Below, piece after piece: positions 20,801 to 30,753 of a stretch of 37,809 bases of DNA. Within the stretch, counting starts at the first letter, position 1. Each line of letters begins with the position of its first letter. Position numbers and translations under genes: made by a program. The DNA lies in the NCBI GenBank assembly GCA_010279815.1, contig QEOQ01000508.1:6446930-6484738 (forward strand), read 5' to 3'. Source of the DNA: Brachionus plicatilis. Taxonomy: Eukaryota; Rotifera; Eurotatoria; Ploima; Brachionidae. Under the pieces are notes generated by a model. That model was not told where the DNA came from and made no database searches. It saw only the letters and a program-made list of their open reading frames with translations.

Positions 20801-20850
20801 AGTGTAGTTCATAAGGCTACACTTTATCAGCTCGTAACCTTTAGTTACGA
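20801..20850 (-). repeat. Two tandem stem-loops in the LINE 3' UTR
   Basis: AGTGTAG (20801-20807) pairs with CTACACT (20817-20823), and TCGTAAC (20832-20838) pairs with GTTACGA (20844-20850). Both stems are perfect and sit between the stop codon and the pentanucleotide tail. In LINEs such structures often serve as the reverse transcriptase recognition site; that role is inferred here. Confidence 0.7.
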
Positions 20851-20872
20851 TCATTAAAGTTTAAACTCGAGT

Positions 20873-23695
20873 TTAGACTCTGTAAACAGATCTCCTCAAA
20901 GACTCCAATCTAATGTGTCTGTCAATCCTGGATTTGAAAATGCTCACATTATCAGCCTCTACTATATCTGAGGGTAGTAAATTCCAAGTAGTTGCGTTTC
21001 GATTTGGCAAAGAGTAATTCCTCATGGGCACCTTTCCCATCACTTCCCTGGTAATTTGTTGGTTATGTCTCCTCCCTTGGTAACCCCCTTGATTACCTCC
21101 CCCTATGTCTATATCCACCTCCTCGACCCCATTTTTTATTTTATATAGTTGGATAAGGTCACCCCTTTTCCTTCTTACCTCTAAAGTCGTCAGACCCAAC
21201 TCTTTTAGTCTGTCCTCATAAGTTAGAGCTCTCAGTTCAATGACCATTTTTGTTGCTCGTTTTTGAATCCCCTCTATCTTTTTTATATTTGCCTTTGAGA
21301 AATTATTCCACACAGATGCCGCAAATTCCAAGTGTGGCCTTATAAAGGTTGGGTATAGAATCTTAAATAATTTTATATTAAAAAATTGGAATGTTTTCCT
21401 CAACCTCCCCAGTTCTGAATTTGCCCGGTTTATTGCCTTTACTGCCTGTCTATCGTTCTTCCCATCGTTACATATAATTACCCCCAAGTCTTTTTCCGCC
21501 TCTGTCTTCTCAAGTATCACCCTCTCATCCCCACTACCTATATAATATTCCTTCCCCGGGTTCCCCCTCCCAAAATGCATTACTTTGCATTTACTGCTAT
21601 TTAGACACATGGACCACCTATCACACCATTCTTTAATTTTTAAAATGTCATCTTGCAATTTAGAACCGGATTCTGCAATAACTTTACTGTCATCTGCATA
21701 CATTTTAAAAATACTATCCAATCCATCAGGCAAGTCATTAATGTAGATCACAAAAAGTAATGGTCCTAGTACCGATCCTTGCGGTACACCACTTAGAATA
21801 TTTCTCCACTCTGATTCAATGTCCCCCATCACAACTCGTTGTCTCCGGTTTTTTAAAAAACTTTTAACCCACTCCAATAACTTGCCTCTGATCCCATACC
21901 CGTACAACTTTATGATTAACTTTTTATGCGAGACTTTGTCAAATGCCTTCTCAAAATCCGTGTACAATACATCCACCGATTTATTATCCCTCAAAAGCCC
22001 TGAGACTACATTCTGACATTCTAAGAGGTTTGTGACACAAGATTTTTTAAGAACGAATCCATGCTGACTCGGAGATATCAAATTATGCTTATTTAGATGA
22101 CTTGTAATTCGATCCCTCATAATACCTTCCATTATCTTAGAACAAATTGAGGTCAACGAGACAGGCCTATAATTAGATGCGGAAAGTTTACTACCCTTCT
22201 TAAAAATCGGAGTAACGTTGGCTTCCCTCCATTCATCTGGGATTTCTCCCTCATTCAGTGATTTATTAAAAATGATTTCCAAGGCCTCTGATATCTCTAT
22301 AGAACAATTCTTCAAAATATGTTGGGACACTTTATCCCTACCCGGCGCTTTACTACAATCTAGACGGTTTAATCTGGATAATAAATCAGATCGACTAATA
22401 ATACCTTCTTCGGAACACAAATGCTTAGTCCTGTTTTCAAATATGGGTTCATTACCATCATACAAAGAAAATACCGATTCAAATTGACAACTAAGAATTT
22501 CAGCCATTTCAGACTTATCCGTGGTGCTCGTCCCACTGCAATCATTCAAGGATCTTATAGATTCCTTCATTTTTTGTTTTTTATTTATGTATGTAAAAAG
22601 ACCTTTTGGATTTTTAACCGAATTTTTTGCCAATTCAAGCTCGAAACTAGAAATGCTACTAGATATAGATGACTTAACCAATTTACATTGAACCTTGTAC
22701 TCCTCATGTAATTCCTCATTCCTCCTTCCTCCACTAACAAATCGATGCCACATGTCACTTTTTCGCCTCATCATTTCTCTGATTTCCTTAGTTAACCAAG
22801 GTGGTTTTGGTTTATGGTTTGGATTGACCCTTATTTTCGGAATAAACTTATCACATGCCTCATTATAGATGCTCACAAACTTTTTAAAACAAACTCCAAC
22901 ATTCATTTCTTCAAAAATTTCAACCCACTTTATGCTACCGAAAAATTTTTTCATACCAACGTAATCACCATGTTTAAAATCCAATCTTGTTTTCCTAAAT
23001 TTATTTCTAGAATCTACCGAAACCTTCAAACCATATTTCCAACTTAAACATAAATGACCATGATCCTGCCCCCCCAGGATTGGGCCTGGTTTCAATTCGT
23101 ATATTCTTTCCTTCGATTCAGTTATGACGAGATCCAATAAATTAGTAAGTCGCGTTTCATCATGTTGAAAAGTCTTAAAAAAGACATTCTGAACCAGAAA
23201 ACACTCGGTCAAACAATCCAAAAAACAATCCGATGCTTCAGTTTCAGTTAAAATTTCCGGCTCCAAACTTTCGTTCCATGTTAATTCCCCATAATTAAAA
23301 TCCCCTGCTAAAATTACCCCTTGGAATATACCCCTTTTTACTAGTTTATTTGCCAACCTTATAGATTCATTTATACCCAGATCCCTCTTTTTATGTTCCT
23401 CTAGACTTAATGTTACCCCTTTATTATCTTTTATTATTTTTGGACGGTAAATACACCCAAGAAGAATAGACTCCCCACCCGTATCAGCCACGCACCATAC
23501 TTGTTCAATACTACTCGAGTTAAGTTGGTCATAATTGGTTTCCCTAAAGCTGAGTGTCTCAGAGTTTCTTGTATATATACAGACCCCTCCACCTTTTTTG
23601 TCACTACGATCTCGTCTGAAACAATCGTACCCATCGATATTAACTACCGATTCTTGATTGAACCATGTTTCAGTAACGAACCTATTTACTCGCAA
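20873..23695 (-). CDS. LINE ORF2: endonuclease-reverse transcriptase, N-terminally truncated
   Basis: A 940-codon open frame. An apurinic endonuclease-like domain spans about 1-225, with VTETWFN (7-13), GDFNYGELTW (131-140) and GGQDHGHLCLSW (208-219); its beginning is absent. A connector (RKSDMWHR, KNPKGLFTYINKKQK) is typical of CR1/Jockey-group elements. The reverse transcriptase covers about 490-740: YRPVSLTS (509-516), YTDFEKAFDKVSH (578-590), SGVPQGSVLGPLLF (635-648) and the catalytic YADD (666-669). A C-terminal segment (RATKMV, LGLTTLEVRRKRGDLIQLYKI) follows. There is no ATG before residue 248, so the copy is unlikely to be autonomous. The stop is TAA at 20875-20873. The frame is otherwise unbroken, and third positions look less AT-rich than the surroundings. 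Confidence 0.92.
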   Translation of the reverse strand: MRVNRFVTETWFNQESVVNIDGYDCFRRDRSDKKGGGVCIYTRNSETLSFRETNYDQLNSSSIEQVWCVADTGGESILLGCIYRPKIIKDNKGVTLSLEEHKKRDLGINESIRLANKLVKRGIFQGVILAGDFNYGELTWNESLEPEILTETEASDCFLDCLTECFLVQNVFFKTFQHDETRLTNLLDLVITESKERIYELKPGPILGGQDHGHLCLSWKYGLKVSVDSRNKFRKTRLDFKHGDYVGMKKFFGSIKWVEIFEEMNVGVCFKKFVSIYNEACDKFIPKIRVNPNHKPKPPWLTKEIREMMRRKSDMWHRFVSGGRRNEELHEEYKVQCKLVKSSISSSISSFELELAKNSVKNPKGLFTYINKKQKMKESIRSLNDCSGTSTTDKSEMAEILSCQFESVFSLYDGNEPIFENRTKHLCSEEGIISRSDLLSRLNRLDCSKAPGRDKVSQHILKNCSIEISEALEIIFNKSLNEGEIPDEWREANVTPIFKKGSKLSASNYRPVSLTSICSKIMEGIMRDRITSHLNKHNLISPSQHGFVLKKSCVTNLLECQNVVSGLLRDNKSVDVLYTDFEKAFDKVSHKKLIIKLYGYGIRGKLLEWVKSFLKNRRQRVVMGDIESEWRNILSGVPQGSVLGPLLFVIYINDLPDGLDSIFKMYADDSKVIAESGSKLQDDILKIKEWCDRWSMCLNSSKCKVMHFGRGNPGKEYYIGSGDERVILEKTEAEKDLGVIICNDGKNDRQAVKAINRANSELGRLRKTFQFFNIKLFKILYPTFIRPHLEFAASVWNNFSKANIKKIEGIQKRATKMVIELRALTYEDRLKELGLTTLEVRRKRGDLIQLYKIKNGVEEVDIDIGGGNQGGYQGRRHNQQITREVMGKVPMRNYSLPNRNATTWNLLPSDIVEADNVSIFKSRIDRHIRLESLRRSVYRV

Positions 23696-24448
23696 TTGGA
23701 AAAAGATGGTGAATTATTATTTATTTAAGTTGTATTTTTTTGAAGTTTGTTTGAAATTTATTTTTAATTTATTCAGAATATTATTTTTTAATGTTAAAAA
23801 ATTGTTTCAAATAAGTTTTTGAAAAAATTAAAATAATAATTGAACTTATAAAGAGTCTTTTAAAAATATGATACAAATAATTATTTTAGCTTTTGTTTAA
23901 GAAAACACTTTATTAATGGTTTTTGGACAGAAAAAATGAAAAATAAATTAAAAAAGTTTCATTAAAATTAAATATCAAAATTTTTAATTATATACCACAA
24001 ACAAAATATAAAAATTTATATGATAAAATACAGTAAATATGTTTAGACATTAAAAAATATAATATTTGATTGTAACACACAAAAAATATATTTTCGTTTT
24101 ATATTGTTGATTTGATCATTGCAATTTACTATTTTTTAGGGGAATTTTCGTATACTTTCGATTAATTTTAATTATCTCTTAGTATTTAATTAGTTGTAAA
24201 TAAATACTATAGCGTAATTTATTGTCTTCTTCCATCTAATATATATATTTGTTTTCCTTAACTAACTATATCAATATTAAAAAAAAAAAAAAAAATTAAA
24301 ATTCCTTTTATTACATATCTTTTAATTAATTTCGTTTATTTTAATCCTTTTTACTTTATTTTTATCCTTTTTTTTGTCTTACTTAATTTACTTTTTTTAT
24401 CTTATTTTATTTAACTTTATTTTTATTTTTTATTTTTTTATTAACTTT

Positions 24449-24510
24449 GAACTTATCACTGATAAGTTCTAAGTGATAAATTTATTGAATAAATAATAAT
24501 AAAAATAAAA
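24449..24510 (+). repeat. Hairpin followed by AATA-type tail
   Basis: GAACTTATCA (24449-24458) and TGATAAGTTC (24460-24469) form a perfect palindrome around one base. It is followed by AAGTGATAAATTT and AATAAATAATAATAAAAATAAA. The 150 bp before it is a T-rich TTTATTTTTA stretch like that preceding the CTCC/GGAG tails. It is probably the 3' end of a different retroelement family. Confidence 0.45.
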
Positions 24511-26035
24511 ATTAAAAGATTAATAATTAAATATTTCTTATTTTAAAACAAAAGAATTTCTGAAATTTAGGTTAAAAATATAAACCATTGGCAAGAACAA
24601 ATCTAATTTTAATTTAGAATTTTAAATATTAAAAATTTTTAAAAAAATTTTAATATAGTCAAGAAATTTAATTTTTTTTTTATTAAAAAAATTATTTTAA
24701 TCTAAAAATTTTGAAATTTTTTAATCTAAAAATTTTTACTTTTTTTGAGTGTGTTATTAATTTTGGTTAACATTTTTAATAAAATAAAATCTATAGAGAT
24801 GATAAGCCAGAGTTTACAATGTAGTTAAGGTCCTTATTTCACTGATTGACCTCTTTTACGCAAATTAGTTGACATTTTAAATCGTAAGATATCTGGTTTT
24901 GTGAAATTCAAATACAAATTGAACAAAAATTCTTCCTTTTTTGATGAATTAAAAATAAAGTTAATAAAATATACTTAAAAAAAAACTGCAATAAAGTACA
25001 ACATATTTTGTTGCAGCCTTATTACCTAAAATAACCTAAAAAGCTGTCATATAATAGCTTGCCTAATCAGTATTCGTCAAAGCTATTAGACCAAAACAAG
25101 AAATCCTACAACTTTAAATTGGGTAAAAAGTAAAGAAAAAATTTTGAAACTGATACCGAAATAATAAAAAGTAATAAAAAGATATGTGATATTGATGGCT
25201 CGTTTATTCAAATGGCTTTTTAAGATGTTTATTTAATAAACTATGTGAGCAAAATGGAAAATAACTGCTTATTTTGTGATGAGTTAATGTTTAAAATCTA
25301 TTAAAAGCTCGAACCGTGAAATTGCTTCACATATTTAATGCTTTATGCCAAATGTAAAAAAAATTGCTAGTCAACTTGGTTTATGTTTTTTTTCGGAGTT
25401 GTGCATAAAATAATTTTTTTCTAAATTAACATTTTTCCATCAATTAGATTTACATGTTTAAATTAATTAATAAATTATTATTTTTAATAAATAAAATAAA
25501 ATTAACAAATCTTCTGATTCCACATTTAAGCACATTTGAAAATATTCCTATTCCGCATTTTAGGTCGCCGGATCCAGTTTCAATTTTCGGCATTTTAGGT
25601 ATAACCTTAAAGATTTTAAAGATCTTAAAAATACATGATCATTTATTAATTTAATTTTAAAAGACAAAAATTAAGGTTACGCATAAAAATCATGTTTACA
25701 TTTAAAAGTACCTGTAAAGTTTTTAGTCTATTTTACCAACCCTCTAGCCTCTAGCAATTTACTAAGTTTTGACTAAGAGTAGAACTAAAATTGAAAAAAA
25801 AATATGAAAGATATAGAACTAAAGTATGATAAGCTTTTTATCCATTTGACAATCTTGTTTTCCAAATTTTCAATTAATTTTTATTGTTTCAGCATCTGTA
25901 AAGCGATTAATTTCCATTTTGTGAGTTGAAGCTATCTTTTGCTTTTGTATATCTGAGTCAAATATATGACCGATATTCAATTCGATCATTTTGAAATTTA
26001 AAATTTTTATTTTTGCTTAATAATTTTTGATATTG

Positions 26036-26126
26036 CAGTCAACCCTCTTTAATCTGAAAAGATTATATCTCACAAAATTTATTCGAATTAACGAAAATTC
26101 GGATACTCGATAATCCGAAAAAAATG
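26036..26126. mobile_element. Possible pogo/Tigger-like terminal sequence
   Basis: CAGTCAACCCTCTTTAATC followed by ATTCGAATTAACGAAAATTC and GGATACTCGATAATCCGAA has the look of a pogo/Tigger-type inverted terminus (CAGT-ACCCTC followed by repeated TTCG/TCGA motifs). I see no matching opposite end within the intergenic region, so it would be a solitary decayed end. Confidence 0.35.
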
Positions 26127-26697
26127 AAAATTTTATAAAAAATTCGAATTAAAAAAACCAAATTTGATTAAATTTTACAACAATTGTGAATTTAAAATTA
26201 GAAAAATAACAAACCGAATTAACTAAATCATCTAAAATTGTTTATTTCTCAATAAACTGAGTAAATCTTAATATTTTTACTAAATTAATAAATTTATTAA
26301 GATCCTCTTGATCAAAATATTTGATTGTTAGTTTAACTAAATCACCTTAATTATAATGTTGCTCACACCTTTTCATTTCAAATTTTTTTGTTATTATGTG
26401 TGCAGTAAGAATAATAAAAATATATAAATACAATTAAAAGATAGATATAATTTTTATTAATTTTGCTCAAAATTTTCAATCAAAATTTTTCGTCATCGGA
26501 ATCTGAATATGTCCAAAAGACTGAGATTAAATCGCATTTTTTCATGTATCAAATATCAAAAATATCAAAGATAAATCTTTAAATTTTATTGATATTAAAA
26601 ATTAGAATAATAAATTAAAAAAATCCCACTACTTTTTTCAATAAATTGTTTTTTTTCTTGTATTTTACTCGGCTAAAATGAAATTTAAAAAAAAGTT

Positions 26698-29332
26698 CTA
26701 TCTTCGCTTAACTTTGACAATTATTGGAATTTTAGGTCTAGCAAAACCAGAATTATCTATTTCAATTTTTTCCGGTGTTTGATCGCATTTTTCAAAATTA
26801 AATTTCGAAAGAATCAAAGTAAGCAATAGCTTGATTTCAATAAGAGCAAATCTCATGCCAATGCAATTTCTCGGTCCAGCACCAAAAGCCAAAAAAGCCA
26901 AATTATCTCGTGTTTTCTTTTCCTGGTCATTAAATCTATCAGGTCTGAACTCATAAGGATTTGGATAAATTTCCGGATCATGATGCAGAGCCCAGATCGG
27001 CACGGACCACACCATTCCTTTCTTAATCTTCATACCATTATATTCATAGTCCTCGTTTGCAACTCGATCAAGTCTGACTGCCGGTGGGAACAATCTTAAG
27101 CTTTCATCAACTACATTGTCCATGTAGCTCATCTCATTAACTGAATCATAGCTTATTTTTCCATCCTTATATTAATTGAATTAAAAATTTATCTAATAAA
27201 AAAGAAAATTATAAACATGTCTCTCTAGAACAGTGTCTATTTCTTGACACAACTTTTGTTGATAAACTGGATTCATTGCCAAATTATAGGCAACATAGCA
27301 CAGAGTTTGAGCCGTGGTTTCATAACCAGCTAGCAAAAACAAGATGCTTTGTGACAAAATTTCTTTATTTGTGAGAGTTTTTTTCAATTCAGTATTCCAT
27401 TTGTAAAGCTTTGACTCTCCATGCTGGTTCTCAAAATCCTTGATTATTGTCTCAAATGAATTGTTTTTTTCGTGGTCTAAAACGTTTTGTATAAAGTCAT
27501 CTCGGGTCTTCGATAGAAATTCTATAATTTTATTATTAACTAAAATTAAATGTTTCCTTTATACCTCTAGTTTATTTTTACGCCTTTCTATGATTAAATT
27601 GATAAAATTCTCAAAAAATTTGAGACTTTTCATGGGGAAAAATTCAATCAGTCCTCTTTTACTCAAAAATGCAGCCAGTTTGGGGAAAAAAACTTGATAA
27701 AATTTTTTATTATATTTTTACATTAAAATAAATTTTAATTTACATAGAAGTATTATTTTCGGATCTGCTCTAACAGAATTTCGGAAAATTTGATGCATAT
27801 GCTGAATGAATTCATTTTCCGGCTCATTAATTGAGTTTGTAGAAACACCAAAGCAACAGCTACTAATCACATCCAGTGTAAATCCCGAAAAAAGCCTTTA
27901 ATTTTTTTTGAAAATGAAGAATTAGTCTTAAAAAAATTAATGTTTCAAGCCATGGCTAAGGCTCTTAAATTTAATTTTTTAAAAATTTTTTTTTTCTTCT
28001 GATCAGAAGACTTTGAATTATTGGTGCCAATTACCTTGAATAAAGTGGTGCTATGATAACTTTATTTTACAAATTGGCTGTAAATTCTGGTAAATTTAAT
28101 TGAATTTACGGAAAATTATGGAAAAATCTAAATCACCAAAAGTAAAAATCAATGCTGAGAATATTTGGTTTTTTTTTTTAATTGCTCCTTAAATAAATTA
28201 ATAAATTACTAAAATTAATAAAAATTTTACAAAATATCTATTAATTCAAACAAAAATTTGAAAAATAATAATGAATTCTCTCAAATCTACAAAAATATCT
28301 GAACAATTGAATTTTACTATTGGCAATTTTGATTTTTACGTAACTTTACCTAAAATTACCTAAATTTACCAGAATTTATGTAAAATATTGTTAAGGTAGC
28401 ACTACTGTAATTCACTACTAAAATTATTGAAGTTAATCAGTCAGTTTAATTTAAATCCCTCATTTTCAAGTCTAGTGTAAAGGGATACCTTAAAAACACA
28501 CACACACAATTTTTTTAAAAGATGAATTTTACTCTTAAAAAATTGAGCGTGTTAATTAAATAAAGTTTACTTTTTAGTATCAAATATTCCTCCTTGATCA
28601 GTCAACTTTTCCAAATGATTTTCGAAAATATCGGAGCATTCATTTATATGCTTTGACATCTTGAATAAAATTTACTAAAAAATTTATTTTTACTTATTTA
28701 AATTGAAAATGTTTACTGATTTTAATTTTCCAGATGTAAAAGCTGTTGTTACAATTGCACGAACATTTTTCCATTCTTCATCCTTAAGTATAGTCATAAA
28801 CTTATCAGTAGGCTCAACTGTTAATGAATCGAAAGTCTTTCAGAAAATGAATATTAGAAATTTTTTTTTAGAAAATTGGATTTCTTACCCTTCTATTGAC
28901 AAAACAATTAAAATCCTTGATCATTACATTTTTGATAAATTTTATGTCTGTCGTCAACACTACAGGAGTTGAACCTTCGAAATAGCCAACCACTCTGCCA
29001 TATTTTTTCATTATTTCAATATCATGTTCGGCAAAGCCTTCTTTCATGACTTTATGAAGATTTCCTGTAAGAGGCCATGGAGTAGGACCAGGTATATTAA
29101 GTTTTTTATAAAACGAAAGTTGTTTTAGCCAATTTTTAAGACTTAGCAAAATCTTTTATGACTAATTTAAAATAAAGCTGCTGAAAATGTCTTACAAATT
29201 TAGAAGAACGAGGACAGAAATTGTTCCACCTAGAACTAATGTACTGTATCCTTTATTTGAAAGTACATTTTTTTGAAAATCAGACCAAAAATCCATCACT
29301 TCTTCAGGTATTTGAAGTTTTGAAAGAATCAT
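26698..29332 (-). CDS. Cytochrome P450, CYP3-clan (CYP3A-like)
   Basis: ER-anchored haem monooxygenase, probably acting on xenobiotics, steroids or lipids. Inferred exons on minus: 29332-29196, 29141-28889, 28836-28717, 28659-28571, 27895-27744, 27692-27582, 27521-27217 and 27165-26698, in frame for 544 aa. The acceptor of exon 7 could instead be at 27539, which adds six residues. Features: N-terminal hydrophobic anchor in exon 1; IPGPTPWPLTGN hinge in exon 2; DEEWKNVRAIVTTAFTSGKL (helix C) in exon 3; I-helix AGYETT (352-357); ExxR as ESLR (410-413); FRPDRF; haem loop FGAGPRNCIG with Cys490. FTSGKL, NEPENEFI and PRNCIGMRFAL point to CYP3A relatives. All introns are GT-AG; intron 5 is 675 nt and hosts a MITE-like element, while most others are 50-60 nt. 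No broken exon was found. Confidence 0.92.
28045..28405. mobile_element. MITE-like element inside P450 intron 5
   Basis: The left end GTGGTGCTATGATAAC, with TATTTTACA and AAATTCTGGTAAATTTA downstream, is mirrored by the complement of the right end GTAGTGCTACCTTAAC, with TATTTTACAT and AAATTCTGGTAAATTTA. The inverted ends are about 60 bp and the whole element about 360 bp. There is no coding capacity. It explains why this intron is ten times longer than its neighbours. Confidence 0.6.
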
Positions 29333-29941
29333 ATTAAAAGTCACTCTTTAATTTAAGTTGATGTTTTTTTTTATGTTTTATGATAATTTATATACTAAAT
29401 AATTCAACGATATATTGCACAAAAAATATGGCGAATATTATTTTGTTTTCGTATAAATCCTTAAATAAATAGTATAATTTTGGTGTTATTTAGTCTAAGC
29501 CGAATATGAAATGTTTCATTATGTAATTTCAAAACTTTGCGAAATATAGAAGTTTAGATAAATTTTTTTCAAAGCTGCAAATTAATATTATCTTTCATTT
29601 AAAATTTAAAAGTATTTCTCCTTATCTTTATCTTATTTATTTATTAATAAAAAATTATTTTTCAAAAAAATTTCTTTGGTAATTTTGTTTAAAAAAAATA
29701 ACAAGGGTTCATAATTTTTTTATTTTTATTTTGCAAATATCTTGAAGATAATTTTGTCTTTTTACTTGAGCCTTTTTGTATGATTTAATATCTCATTACA
29801 AAAGTTTAAACAATTCCAAATTAATTTAACAAAATGCATTCTTCTTAAATTATAAAATAATTTAATAATTTCCCTCAAAATACAAAAAAAATATTATTTA
29901 AAAATTCAATAAATTAATTAATTCAAAAACTGATTATTAAT
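29333..29941. other. Intergenic upstream of the P450
   Basis: AT-rich, no gene, RNA or clear repeat. Presumably holds the P450 promoter near its left edge. Confidence 0.6.
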
Positions 29942-30095
29942 ATGGACACAAATTTGGAAAAATGTCCCAACTGCTTTGATCAATTTTCTATCGATTTTGT
30001 AAAATTGAATTCTTACAATATAAAAATGCATGTAACTAAATGCCAAAAAAAGAGTCCTGATATCGAAGCTGGTTCAATAATAATAAAATTTTTAG
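29942..30095 (+). CDS. Orphan exon with a C2HC zinc-finger-like motif
   Basis: An ATG-started frame encodes KCPNCFDQF and, after about 18 residues, HVTKCQKKS. The spacing (Cys8, Cys11, His30, Cys34) fits a small CCHC-type zinc finger. The frame stays open to 30127, but a donor-like G|GTACAA at 30095/30096 suggests the exon ends there after IIIKFL. No matching downstream exon was found on plus before the DM9 gene. It may be a gene fragment, the first exon of a gene I cannot complete, or chance; the regular Cys/His spacing is the main support. Confidence 0.4.
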
Positions 30096-30127
30096 GTACA
30101 AATTTTTTTGTTTTCAATCAAATTTAA

Positions 30128-30753
30128 CGAAGCAGCCTGATGGTGTTATTTTGCAATTTATAAGTTAAATAGTTAATTTTTTGTTTTGGTTTTTTAATCG
30201 AATTTTCTAATTATTATCATTTTGGGTTTAAAAAAATTTAAAACGGTCTTATGTTTGGAACTTTTTTTATTGTAACACCATGGTAATTTTATGTTAATTT
30301 AGAATTTAAAACTAAAATTATTAAAATTATAACCATATTAATTCATAAATTTCCTGGAGAAGACCGAATTTTAACATTTAAATAAATTAAATTTACAAAT
30401 AGCAAAAAAAATCCAATTAGAAAAGATCATTGAGATAAAAAAAAATATCTCAAAACATTGATATTTTATTTGATAATTAAAATTTCCCCTGTTAATTAAA
30501 ATAAATTTTTATTTGTTGAAATTGGTGAAAAATATTTTTTTACATGTTGTTTCATTATCAAAGTTTAAAAAGCTCAATTTTTCAATTTAAATTAATGAAA
30601 AAGAATTTTTTTTGTAATTTTTGGAAGGTTTGTATGAAAATTTACTATGCCTTGAAAAGGAGATTCAAAAGAAGCTTCACTTTTTTCCAAAACAAAAATA
30701 TTTGAATAATAATAGTTAAAAAAATTATTTTGAAAATTAAAAAAAAAAAAATT
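30128..30753. other. AT-rich intergenic, no gene seen
   Basis: The 3' flank of the DM9-domain gene and possible intron of the zinc-finger exon. No exon with clear coding character could be placed. Confidence 0.55.

Larger units (their letters stand above)
20756..23700 (-). mobile_element. CR1/Jockey-like non-LTR retrotransposon, 5'-truncated
   Basis: A LINE lying in reverse orientation. The 3' end is marked by an ACTAAACTAAACTAAA tail (20772-20757 on minus), preceded by a 3' UTR with two perfect 7-bp stem-loops. The 5' end breaks off within the endonuclease domain near 23695-23700; ORF1, the 5' UTR and the start codon are missing. An uninterrupted 2.8-kb reading frame implies recent insertion. 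I could not identify a target-site duplication, because the 5' junction is uncertain. Confidence 0.9.
23701..26697. other. Long AT-rich intergenic region
   Basis: About 3 kb without a gene. It contains a hairpin-plus-AATA tail at 24449-24500, a second copy of a dispersed 60-bp motif at 24983-25035, and a possible pogo-like transposon end at 26036-26126. The frame at 25454-25654 has no domain character. Confidence 0.6.

Noticed and set aside
27522..27692. Apparent frameshift in the P450 between exons 6 and 7
   Set aside because: Ending exon 6 at GAG|GTATAA breaks the frame, but the earlier donor C|GTAAAA (27582/27581) restores it with either of two acceptors. The gene need not be a pseudogene.
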